Below are positions 15,433-22,278 of a stretch of 27,766 bases of DNA, one piece after another (the first letter of the stretch is position 1; every line of letters begins with the position of its first letter). The DNA comes from CBFGRV01 sp965651265 (lineage in GTDB: Bacteria > Bacteroidota > Rhodothermia > Rhodothermales > VXPQ01): the NCBI GenBank assembly GCA_965651265.1, contig CBFGRV010000041.1, positions 1-27,766 on the forward strand. Reading direction: 5' to 3'. The position numbers and the translations under genes are program-made. The notes below the pieces were generated by a model that saw nothing but the letters and a program-made list of their open reading frames with translations, was not told where the DNA came from and made no database searches.

Positions 15433-16671
15433 ATGCGAATCCGAGATCTTCGCGCCACTACCGTCACGGTGCCGCTCGAGGCGCCGCTCCGGCACGCGAA
15501 CGGCTGCCACTGGGGCCGGTTCGTGCGCACGATCGTTGAGGTCGAAACCGAAGACGGTCTGATCGGCCTCGGGGAGATGGGCGGCGGCGGGCACAGTGCC
15601 CATGCCGCCTTCGAGGAGCTTCGGTCCGTGCTCATCGGGCGAGATCCGACGCGGCTCGAGGAGCTGCGCTTTATGGTCGCGAACCCGACGGCCTCTCTGT
15701 ACAACAATCGAACGCAGATCGTCGCGGCCATCGAATTTGCGTGCCTCGACATTCTGGGGCAGGCGTGGGGCGTGCCGGTGTCGGAGATTCTTGGCGGGCG
15801 CCTTCGCGATCGAATCGACTTCGCCTCCTATCTCTTCTTCCGATATCCGGGCCGGCAAAACGGTGAGGTGCGGACCATCGATCAGATGATCGCCGAAGCG
15901 GGGCGCCTCAAGGAGCGCTACGGGTTTCGGACGCACAAGCTGAAGGGCGGCATATTCCCGCCCGAGTTCGAGCTGGATTGCTACATCGCCCTGGCAGAGG
16001 CTTTTCCGGAGGACCGCCTCCGATTCGATCCGAACGCCGTATGGTCCGCGGAGCAGGCCCTGTGGTTTGCGCGCCGCATCGATGGCTTGCGCAACGATTA
16101 CCTGGAAGATCCCGTTTTCGGCCTGGGCGGGATGCGGCGCGTCCGCGAGAAGACGGCGATTCCACTGGCTACCAACACGGTGGTCGTCAACTTCGAACAG
16201 CTCAGCGCGAACGTGCTGGATACGGCCGTGGACGTCGTATTACTGGATACGACCTTCTGGGGCGGCATCCGCGCCTGCCTCAAGGCGGCGGCCATCTGCG
16301 AGGCCTTTCAGTACAGCGTCTCCATTCACTCATCGGGCGAGCTCGGCATCCAGCTGGCCACGATGCTGCACCTCGGCGCCGTCCTGCCCAACCTGAGCTT
16401 CGCCGCCGACGCGCACTACCACCATCTCCTCGACGACGTCATCGAGGGTGGAAAGCTCGTGTACGAGGACGGTTCGATGCCGGTGCCGACGAAGCCGGGG
16501 CTCGGCGTGACGCTCGATCGCGACAAGCTGGCATGCTACAACGAGCTCTACCGGAAGCTCGGGCCGTATCCCTACGATCAGGATCCGCTGCGCCCCGGCT
16601 GGAGCCCGCTCATTCCGAACGAGCGCTGGGCGGATCCGCTGGATGATCGTATTCCGGAGATACCTTTTTAG
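15433..16671 (+). CDS. Enolase-superfamily acid-sugar dehydratase, glucarate-dehydratase-like
   Basis: The protein has 412 residues and starts six bases after the GH10 stop. Mandelate-racemase N-terminal capping domain ~1-125, then the (beta/alpha)7-beta barrel. Active-site residues fit the glucarate dehydratase pattern: KxK at Lys169/Lys171 (THKLKGG), metal ligands Asp199 (RFDPNAVW), Glu225 (YLEDP) and Asn248 (LATNTVV), Asp272 in LLDTTFWGG, and His299 in SIHSSGELGI. The family dehydrates aldarates or aldonates to 2-keto-3-deoxy acids in the cytoplasm. The motif around His299 differs from the usual 'HSNNHLGI', so the substrate may not be glucarate. In a locus with GH67, which releases (4-O-methyl)glucuronate, it may act on that sugar or its oxidised product (inference). 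The C-terminal ~60 residues (PYDQDPLRPGWSPLIPNERW) look like a family-specific tail. Confidence 0.88.
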   Translation: MRIRDLRATTVTVPLEAPLRHANGCHWGRFVRTIVEVETEDGLIGLGEMGGGGHSAHAAFEELRSVLIGRDPTRLEELRFMVANPTASLYNNRTQIVAAIEFACLDILGQAWGVPVSEILGGRLRDRIDFASYLFFRYPGRQNGEVRTIDQMIAEAGRLKERYGFRTHKLKGGIFPPEFELDCYIALAEAFPEDRLRFDPNAVWSAEQALWFARRIDGLRNDYLEDPVFGLGGMRRVREKTAIPLATNTVVVNFEQLSANVLDTAVDVVLLDTTFWGGIRACLKAAAICEAFQYSVSIHSSGELGIQLATMLHLGAVLPNLSFAADAHYHHLLDDVIEGGKLVYEDGSMPVPTKPGLGVTLDRDKLACYNELYRKLGPYPYDQDPLRPGWSPLIPNERWADPLDDRIPEIPF

Positions 16672-16734
16672 AGGTTGCTGGTTGCTGGTTTGAGAGTCTC
16701 GAAGCGGTCGGCGGCGCTGTGCCCATAAGTCGTT

Positions 16735-16839
16735 CCCTGTCAGCCGTCCACCGTCCCCTGTCTGCCGTCCACCGTCCCTCGTCTGCCGTCCACCGTCCCC
16801 TGTCTGCCGTCCACCGTCCCCTGTCTGCCGTCCCCGCTC
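16735..16839. repeat. 21-bp tandem repeat, about 4.5 copies
   Basis: The core CCGTCCACCGTC starts at 16744, 16765, 16786 and 16807, exactly 21 bp apart, with a diverged fifth copy at 16828. Copies are linked by CCCTGTCTG (first copy CCCTGTCAG; third linker CCTCGTCTG). 21 bp is a multiple of three, but no gene covers it. Confidence 0.9.
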
Positions 16840-16869
16840 AGATCTGACTCTTCACCCGTTTCAACAGAA

Positions 16870-17072
16870 AAATCCGGACTTTCGGATTTGGTTGGTTAAA
16901 TAGATAAATCCGAACTCTCGGATTATTTGGCCTGACAGAAATCCCCCAACGGATAAATCCGAACTCCCGGATTAATTTGGCCAACTGGAAATCCGAACTC
17001 TCGGATTTATTTGGCCCGACAGAAAATCCCCCAATAGATAAATCCGAACTCCCGGATTTAACTGGTCCACAA
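16870..17072. repeat. Array of five AAATCCG-loop-CGGATTT hairpins in an ~84-bp higher-order repeat
   Basis: Hairpins sit at 16870-16889, 16906-16925, 16955-16974, 16989-17008 and 17040-17059. Each has 6-7-bp arms (AAATCCG / CGGATTT or CGGATTA) and a 6-base loop, AACTCT or AACTCC in four of five. Start-to-start distances alternate 36, 49, 34, 51, because copies 2-3 and 4-5 form a tandem pair of ~84 bp (16906-16988 and 16989-17072) that also shares the spacer GACAGAAATCCCCCAA. The asymmetric loop shows they are direct copies of one hairpin rather than simple palindromes. Confidence 0.9.
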
Positions 17073-17086
17073 GTAACACCGAATTC

Positions 17087-18301
17087 CTACATTTCAGCTC
17101 GGGGCCTTCGGGCGGCGGCGACGACGGCGTGGAAAGCCGGCTTGGGTCGGCCCTGGCCATCGAACAGCAGCGGATACGTCGTGCGGCCGCGGATCGGCCA
17201 GTTGTTCAACCATGAGTCCGTATCCCGCACGCCCCACAGGGTGACACGGCTGATCTTGTCGCTCTTCTGCAAGAACACGTCGAATAGATCCGCGTAGCGC
17301 TGCGCGAGCTGGACCTGGACGGAATCGGGCAGGCCCTCGCTGAACGGGTTGAGTTCCGCGCTGAGCTCCGCGCTCTGCGTGATGTCGGCGCCCCAGTACT
17401 GCTGCGGGCGCGGGAGCACGGCGATGTCCATCTCGGTGATCATCACGTCGACTCCGAGCGCCGCGAACGAGTCGATCGCCGCGGCCTGTGCCTCTACCGT
17501 TGGATGGTTCGGATCGATGAGATGGTGGGCCTGCGTGCCGATGCCGGCCACGGGGATGCCGGCATCCAGAAGCCTGCGGACGAGCCTCACGGCGCCATCC
17601 CGCTTGGCCGGATTCTCGAGCGAGTAGTCGTTGTAGTACAACTCGGCGTCCGGATCGGCCTCGTGCGCCCAGCGGAAGGCCTGCTCGATGTAATCCTCGC
17701 CGATGATCTGCAACCACGGGCTCTGACGCAGCGTGCCGTCCTCGTTCAGCGCCTCGTTCACGACATCCCATCCGTGGATACGCCCGCGGTAGCGACCGAC
17801 GACGGTCTGAATGTGATCGTGCATCCGCTCGAGGAGCACCTCGCGGCCGAGCCGCTCTCCGTTTTCATCCTCGAACACCCATCGCGGCGTCTGATTGTGC
17901 CAGACGAGCGTGTGGCCGACGATGAACATGTCGTTCGCCTCGCCGAAGTCCACGAACTGGTCAGCCTGCTCGAAATCATAGCGGTCGGGCTCGGGATGCA
18001 CCTCCGCCCACTTCAGTACATTCTCGGCAGTGATCGTGTTGAAGTGCTTCTTCACGAGCCTCGCGCCTGCGGCGTCGAACTCGGTGAACTGCCCGGGATT
18101 CAGGGCGGCGCCGATCAGGAAGGCGCCATCGAACACCTCTTTCAGCGCGGGGAGGGTGTCGGCCTCGACGGCCGCCGACATGCCGGCCTCGGGCCGATCG
18201 CAACCCATCGCAGACAACAGCACCAGGGCCGCGACAGTCAGTGCGGCCACTATCGGCATCATGGCAATTCGGTGAGTCAACCGTTCAGGGCGAGGTTTCA
18301 T
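17087..18301 (-). CDS. GH10 endo-1,4-beta-xylanase, lipoprotein (probably periplasmic-facing)
   Basis: The protein has 404 residues. The ATG at 18301 is supported by GAGGA four bases upstream. The signal MMPIVAALTVAALVLLSAMGC gives a lipidated Cys34 (the -3 Ala makes the lipobox slightly weak). The residues after it (DRPEAGMSA) lack the acidic run seen in the other GH10 of this window, so it may stay in the periplasm. The GH10 domain covers ~52-400: TAENVLKWAEVHPEPDRYDF, GHTLVWHNQTPRW, acid/base Glu183 in WDVVNEAL, nucleophile Glu290 in MITEMDI, and the late Trp in VTLWGVRDTDSW. It differs from the first GH10 throughout, so the two are not a recent duplication. It is last of the GH67-GH3-GH3-symporter run, 79 bp after the symporter, and would cut imported xylo-oligosaccharides. 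Confidence 0.93.
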   Translation of the reverse strand: MKPRPERLTHRIAMMPIVAALTVAALVLLSAMGCDRPEAGMSAAVEADTLPALKEVFDGAFLIGAALNPGQFTEFDAAGARLVKKHFNTITAENVLKWAEVHPEPDRYDFEQADQFVDFGEANDMFIVGHTLVWHNQTPRWVFEDENGERLGREVLLERMHDHIQTVVGRYRGRIHGWDVVNEALNEDGTLRQSPWLQIIGEDYIEQAFRWAHEADPDAELYYNDYSLENPAKRDGAVRLVRRLLDAGIPVAGIGTQAHHLIDPNHPTVEAQAAAIDSFAALGVDVMITEMDIAVLPRPQQYWGADITQSAELSAELNPFSEGLPDSVQVQLAQRYADLFDVFLQKSDKISRVTLWGVRDTDSWLNNWPIRGRTTYPLLFDGQGRPKPAFHAVVAAARRPRAEM

Positions 18302-18305
18302 GACG

Positions 18306-18310
18306 TCCTC
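18306..18310 (-). promoter_or_regulatory. Shine-Dalgarno GAGGA for the second GH10
   Basis: The minus strand reads TGAGGACGTCATG, placing GAGGA four bases before the ATG at 18301. It supports this start, which also gives the complete lipoprotein signal. Confidence 0.6.
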
Positions 18311-18380
18311 ATGCTTTCGTGTTCGCAGAATCTATGGGCGCGCGTGCCGTCGAGATGAACCGACTGCTCATTCCTCCTCA

Positions 18381-19826
18381 TCATGCCGCTGCGCGGCGGG
18401 CGGCGAGGTCCTGCTCGATGCTCACCATCATCCGGTCGGTCAGAGGGTACATCAGCATGATCAGGCCGCCGATAATACCGAAGATCGCGGGATACACGCT
18501 CATTATCATCCGGATGCCCGTCATCGTCTCCGCCGGCTGCGCCACGCCCGCCTCGAAGCCGTAGGCCCCCAGGATCCATCCAACCATTGCCCCGCCAAGC
18601 GTGAGGCCGAGCTTGAGCGCGAAGAGCGATGCCGCCATGATGAGGCCCGTCGCCCGGCGGCCGAACTTCCATTCGCCGAAGTCGGCCGTGTCCGTGTAGA
18701 TCGCCCACTGCAGCACGGAGACCGAGCCGAAAAAGAAGGAGACGAGGATGTTGAGGGCGTAGATCATCAGCACGTTCTCCGGCTGCAGCAAAAAGAAGAA
18801 GGCCGAAAAGAGTGCGCTCGCGATCAGGAAGGCCGCGTAGGTGTGCTTCTTGTCCATCCGCTTCGTGAAGAGCCCCGTGCAGATGGCGCCGATGAGCGTG
18901 GAGACCGTGCCGAGTGTCACGAAGCTCGACGTGAACACCGTGTAGGTCAGATCGATGTTCGTGCCGAAGAGCGCGAGCTGCTGATCCTGCACGTAGTACC
19001 GGAAATAGTACGGGGTCGCGGAGCCGCGCATCACGATGTAGGTCAGCTGGAAGAGCGTCGCGGTCCCGATGAGCACCCACGGCTTGTTGCGGAAGAGATC
19101 GCCGAGATCCTGGCCGACATTTCCCTGCTGCGCGGCCGTGGTCTGCACGCGCTCGCGCGTGAGGAAGGAGGTGCCGAAGAAGAGCAGAACCGCCAACGCG
19201 CCGTATACGATCATCGCATACCGCCAGCCGAGCTGCTCATTGCCGCCACCCAGCTGCTCGACGAGCGTGAGGGCCGTCAGGCCGATGATGAATTGGCCGA
19301 TGAACGCGGCGACAAACCGGTACTGCGAGACATTCGTCCGCTCTGCCGAATTCGGCGTGATGACCCCCATCAGCGCCGAGTACGGCACGTTGACCGCCGT
19401 GTAGAAGACGATCAGCAGCGAATAGGTGATGTACGCGTAAGCGAGCAGCCCTCCCGGCCCGAAGTCGGGCGAGGTGAAGGCGAGGATCCCGGCCACGGCG
19501 AGCGGGAGCGCGAACCCCGCGATGTACGGCCTGAATTTCCCCCAACGCGAGCGCGTGCGGTCGGCGATCATCCCCATGATCGGGTCGTTCGCCGCGTCGA
19601 AGAAGCGTGTCACGAGCAGCATCGTGCCCATCGCGCCGGCCGAGATCCCGAACACGTCCGTGTAGAAGATGGGCAGGAAGACGACGAACGTCTGGAAGTA
19701 CAGGTTCGAGGCGGCGTCGCCAAGGCTGTAGCCGATCTTCTCCTTTACGCTGAGGTGCCAGCGCGATCGATCGGATGGCGAGTCGTCGGCGGGCGTCGGC
19801 GTGGGTCGTGCGGCGATCTCGGTCAT
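18381..19826 (-). CDS. GPH-family sugar:cation symporter (MFS), probably for xylose, xylo-oligosaccharides or glucuronides
   Basis: The protein has 481 residues with about twelve hydrophobic segments after a ~25-residue hydrophilic N-terminus. Glycoside-pentoside-hexuronide family signatures are present: EKIGYSLGDAASNLYFQ before the first helix, FFDAANDPIMGMIADRTRS and RWGKFRPYI in the first cytoplasmic loop, and VNVPYSALMGVITPNSAERT in helix IV-loop. The central loop includes RERVQTTAAQQG. The mid-protein stretch GTNIDLTYTVFTSSFV and the C-terminal MYPLTDRMM are also typical. Family members carry xylosides, melibiose or glucuronides with a cation. In this run (33 bp after GH3, 79 bp before GH10) it most likely imports products released in the periplasm by GH67 and GH3. 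No clear ribosome binding site is seen. Confidence 0.92.
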   Translation of the reverse strand: MTEIAARPTPTPADDSPSDRSRWHLSVKEKIGYSLGDAASNLYFQTFVVFLPIFYTDVFGISAGAMGTMLLVTRFFDAANDPIMGMIADRTRSRWGKFRPYIAGFALPLAVAGILAFTSPDFGPGGLLAYAYITYSLLIVFYTAVNVPYSALMGVITPNSAERTNVSQYRFVAAFIGQFIIGLTALTLVEQLGGGNEQLGWRYAMIVYGALAVLLFFGTSFLTRERVQTTAAQQGNVGQDLGDLFRNKPWVLIGTATLFQLTYIVMRGSATPYYFRYYVQDQQLALFGTNIDLTYTVFTSSFVTLGTVSTLIGAICTGLFTKRMDKKHTYAAFLIASALFSAFFFLLQPENVLMIYALNILVSFFFGSVSVLQWAIYTDTADFGEWKFGRRATGLIMAASLFALKLGLTLGGAMVGWILGAYGFEAGVAQPAETMTGIRMIMSVYPAIFGIIGGLIMLMYPLTDRMMVSIEQDLAARRAAA

Positions 19827-19859
19827 GGGAGGATGGGTTTGGGGATGGAGGGCAGCGAG

Positions 19860-22211
19860 CTACTTCACCTCGAGGATCACGGTCTGCAGGTCCTCATTGC
19901 GCGAGGAGGTGCCGACCATGATCTCGAACTCGCCGGGCTCGACGACGAAGTCCATGTTGACGTCGTAAAAGGCGAGGCGGTCCGGCGTGATGGGGAGTTC
20001 TACGGTCCGTCGCTCGCCGGGCTCGAGCGTCACGCGCGCGAAGCCCTTCAACTCCTTCACGGGCCGCGTCACGGAGCTTACGCGGTCGCGGATGTACATC
20101 TGGATGACCTCGGTCCCGGCACGGTCGCCGGCGTTCGTGACCTCGGCGCGCACGAGGGTCGAATCGCCACGGCCGATCACGGCTTCATCCAGCCGCACGT
20201 TCTCGACCAGGAACGTCGTGTAGCTCAGTCCGAATCCGAACGGGTACAGCGGCGAAGCGTCGTCGAACAGGTAGCCGCGCCGGTCCGATGGCTTGTGGTT
20301 GTAGTAGGCCGGCAGGTGCCCGACGGACCTCGGGATGCTGATCGGGAGCTTGCCGCTCGGGTTCACGACGCCGAAGAGGACCTCGGCTACGGCCTCGCCG
20401 GTTGCCTGGCCCAGGTACCAGCACTCCAGAATGGCCGGGACGCTCCGGCTCAAGTGCGTGATGGAGAGCGGACGGCCGTTGAAGAGGAGCGCGACGACGG
20501 GCTTGCCGGTGGCGACGACGGCGTCGACCAGCTCATTCTGCCGCCCGACGAGGTCGAGCGAGGCGCGGTCGCCCAGATGCGTGCGCGCCCAGGCCTCTCG
20601 CGAAGTCTGCTCGTTGCCGCCGATGGCCAGCACGACGATATCCGCCCGCGCGGCCACCTCCACGGCCTCGGCGATGAGGCGCCGGTCTTCGTCCGGGTCG
20701 GACGGCACGACCTCGTCGATCGTCCACGAGCCTCCCTTCGTGATCTTGCAACCCTCGGCGTAGAGCACTTCGACGGAGGCGTCGGCTGCGGCGTCCCCGG
20801 CCAGAAACGCCTCGATCCCCTCGCTGACCGTCGAGACGTGCTTCGGGATGCCGCTGTAGCCGCCCAGCAGCTCGCGATCCGCATTCGGCCCGATGACCGC
20901 GATGGTGCGGATGCCCGCCGGGTCGATCGGCAGGATGCCATCCTCATTCTTCAGCAGCGTGATGGTCTCGCGCGCGGCCTGCAGCGCCAGGCGGCCGTTG
21001 GCCTCCGAGCCGACGATGCGTTCGGCCTCGTCCGGATCGACGAACGGATCATCGAAGAGACCCATCCGGAATTTCCACAGGAGTAACGGGGCTACCAGCT
21101 CGTCGAGCTCCTCCTCGCGCAGGATGCTCTCGCGGACGAGGTCCACCAGGTGCAGGTAGCAATCCGGCTCGGGCAGCTCCATGTTCACGCCCGCGCGGAC
21201 GGCCAGCGCGCATGCCTCGCGGGCATCGGCCGCGACGTGGTGGCCGTGTGTTTCGGGACGGTCGTGCAGCTCCCAGATGGCATAGTAATCCGACAGGAGG
21301 AAACCTTCGAAGCCCCATTCGCCGCGCAACACATCCCGCAATAGCCACCGATTCGCGTGCGAGGGCACGCCGTCGATTTCGTTGTAGGACGGCATTACGC
21401 TGATCGCGCCGGCCTCCTGGATGGCCACCTTGAACGGGTACAGGAATACCTCGCGCAGGACGCGCTCCGAGACGTTCGCCGGCGCGCAGTTCATGCCGGA
21501 TTCCGGCTCACCGTGCGCCGCGAAATGCTTGAGCGTGGCGATAAGGTGCTTGCGGTCGCGGAAGGTCGCATCCCCCTGGAAGCCGCGCACGGCCGCCATC
21601 CCGAGCTGCGCCACCAGGAAGGGGTCCTCGCCGAAGGTTTCCTCGACGCGCCCCCAGCGGGGGTCTCGTGCCACATCGACCACAGGTGTCAGCGCCTGGT
21701 GCGCGCCGCGCACACGCGCCTCCTCGGCCGTCATCGCGTAAAGCTGCTCGACGAGCTCCACATCGAACGTCGCCCCCAGCCCGATCGGCTGTGGGAAGCT
21801 CGTCGCGCCGATGGCCGCGTGCCCGTGCAGGCACTCCTCGTGAAAGATGACGGGGATCCCGAGCCGCGTCTCCTCGAGGAAGAACTTCTGGATGGCGTTC
21901 GTGAGCTCGGCCATCTCGCGTGGCCCGCGGCCCTTCCACGGCTCTGTCTGCACGGCGCCGGAATCGCTTGGACGGCCTACCTGGCCGATCCCGTGTCCAT
22001 CCGCAAAGGCCCGCCGCGCCTTCTCGATGTCGAACCCGCCCCGATCATCGAGCAGCTTCTCGTCCTTCTCGTTCCAGATGCCCATCATCTGTGCGGCCTT
22101 CTCCTCCAGCGTCATCCGCGAGAGGAGATCCCGCGTGCGCTCCTCGGGCGAGAGGTTCGGGTCGCGGTACGGCAGGGTTTCGAGTTCCGGTTGGGTGGAA
22201 ATGTGGTCCAT
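19860..22211 (-). CDS. GH3 beta-xylosidase/beta-glucosidase, predicted cytoplasmic
   Basis: The chosen start at 22211 gives 783 residues. A longer frame to 22331 overlaps the next gene's 3' end and adds 40 residues of low quality. No signal peptide is visible, so it should act in the cytoplasm. The GH3 N-terminal (beta/alpha)8 domain has RMTLEEKAAQMMG, HEECLHGHAAIGATSFPQP, DPRWGRVEETFGEDP and ATLKHFAAHG; the nucleophile is Asp308 in GFLLSDYY. The alpha/beta sandwich domain follows (RTIAVIGPNAD, PVVALLFNGRPL, YLGQATGEAVAEVLFG), then an Fn3-like C-terminal domain (PFGFGLSYTTF, TNAGDRAGTEVIQMYI). The 'HEECLHG' motif is common in bacterial GH3 enzymes active on xylo- and gluco-oligosaccharides. 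The paired GH3 upstream is exported, so the two act in different compartments. Confidence 0.92.
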   Translation of the reverse strand: MDHISTQPELETLPYRDPNLSPEERTRDLLSRMTLEEKAAQMMGIWNEKDEKLLDDRGGFDIEKARRAFADGHGIGQVGRPSDSGAVQTEPWKGRGPREMAELTNAIQKFFLEETRLGIPVIFHEECLHGHAAIGATSFPQPIGLGATFDVELVEQLYAMTAEEARVRGAHQALTPVVDVARDPRWGRVEETFGEDPFLVAQLGMAAVRGFQGDATFRDRKHLIATLKHFAAHGEPESGMNCAPANVSERVLREVFLYPFKVAIQEAGAISVMPSYNEIDGVPSHANRWLLRDVLRGEWGFEGFLLSDYYAIWELHDRPETHGHHVAADAREACALAVRAGVNMELPEPDCYLHLVDLVRESILREEELDELVAPLLLWKFRMGLFDDPFVDPDEAERIVGSEANGRLALQAARETITLLKNEDGILPIDPAGIRTIAVIGPNADRELLGGYSGIPKHVSTVSEGIEAFLAGDAAADASVEVLYAEGCKITKGGSWTIDEVVPSDPDEDRRLIAEAVEVAARADIVVLAIGGNEQTSREAWARTHLGDRASLDLVGRQNELVDAVVATGKPVVALLFNGRPLSITHLSRSVPAILECWYLGQATGEAVAEVLFGVVNPSGKLPISIPRSVGHLPAYYNHKPSDRRGYLFDDASPLYPFGFGLSYTTFLVENVRLDEAVIGRGDSTLVRAEVTNAGDRAGTEVIQMYIRDRVSSVTRPVKELKGFARVTLEPGERRTVELPITPDRLAFYDVNMDFVVEPGEFEIMVGTSSRNEDLQTVILEVK

Positions 22212-22278
22212 ATCTATGTGGTTGGATGATGTATCGTCACCTGTCGATGTCGGCGAGCCATTCGATTTCTCGACATCC

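Larger units (their letters stand above)
16672..17086. other. Gene-free convergent junction holding two repeat families
   Basis: The dehydratase (plus) and the second GH10 (minus) end toward each other here. No credible gene is seen; the short open frame in it on the plus strand only reads through the repeats. From left to right: a short GGTTGCTG doublet (~16674-16688), a 21-bp tandem repeat (16735-16839), then five short hairpins (16870-17059). The right half is much more AT-rich than the flanking genes. No hairpin with a T-run typical of an intrinsic terminator was found. Confidence 0.8.

Noticed and set aside
16870..17072. CRISPR-like array (repeats with spacers of ~14-31 bp)
   Set aside because: Spacers are short, alternate in two sizes and are themselves conserved between blocks; there is no cas gene in the window.
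16977..17297. Small plus-strand reading frame with repeated KSELSDL/KSELPDL motif
   Set aside because: It only reads through the hairpin repeats and then runs antisense into the end of the GH10 gene; no independent coding evidence.
18300..21086. Very long plus-strand open frame opposite the GH10 start region, symporter and GH3
   Set aside because: It is antisense to well-recognised genes and its Arg/Asp/Val-rich translation has no domain; a GC-rich codon shadow.
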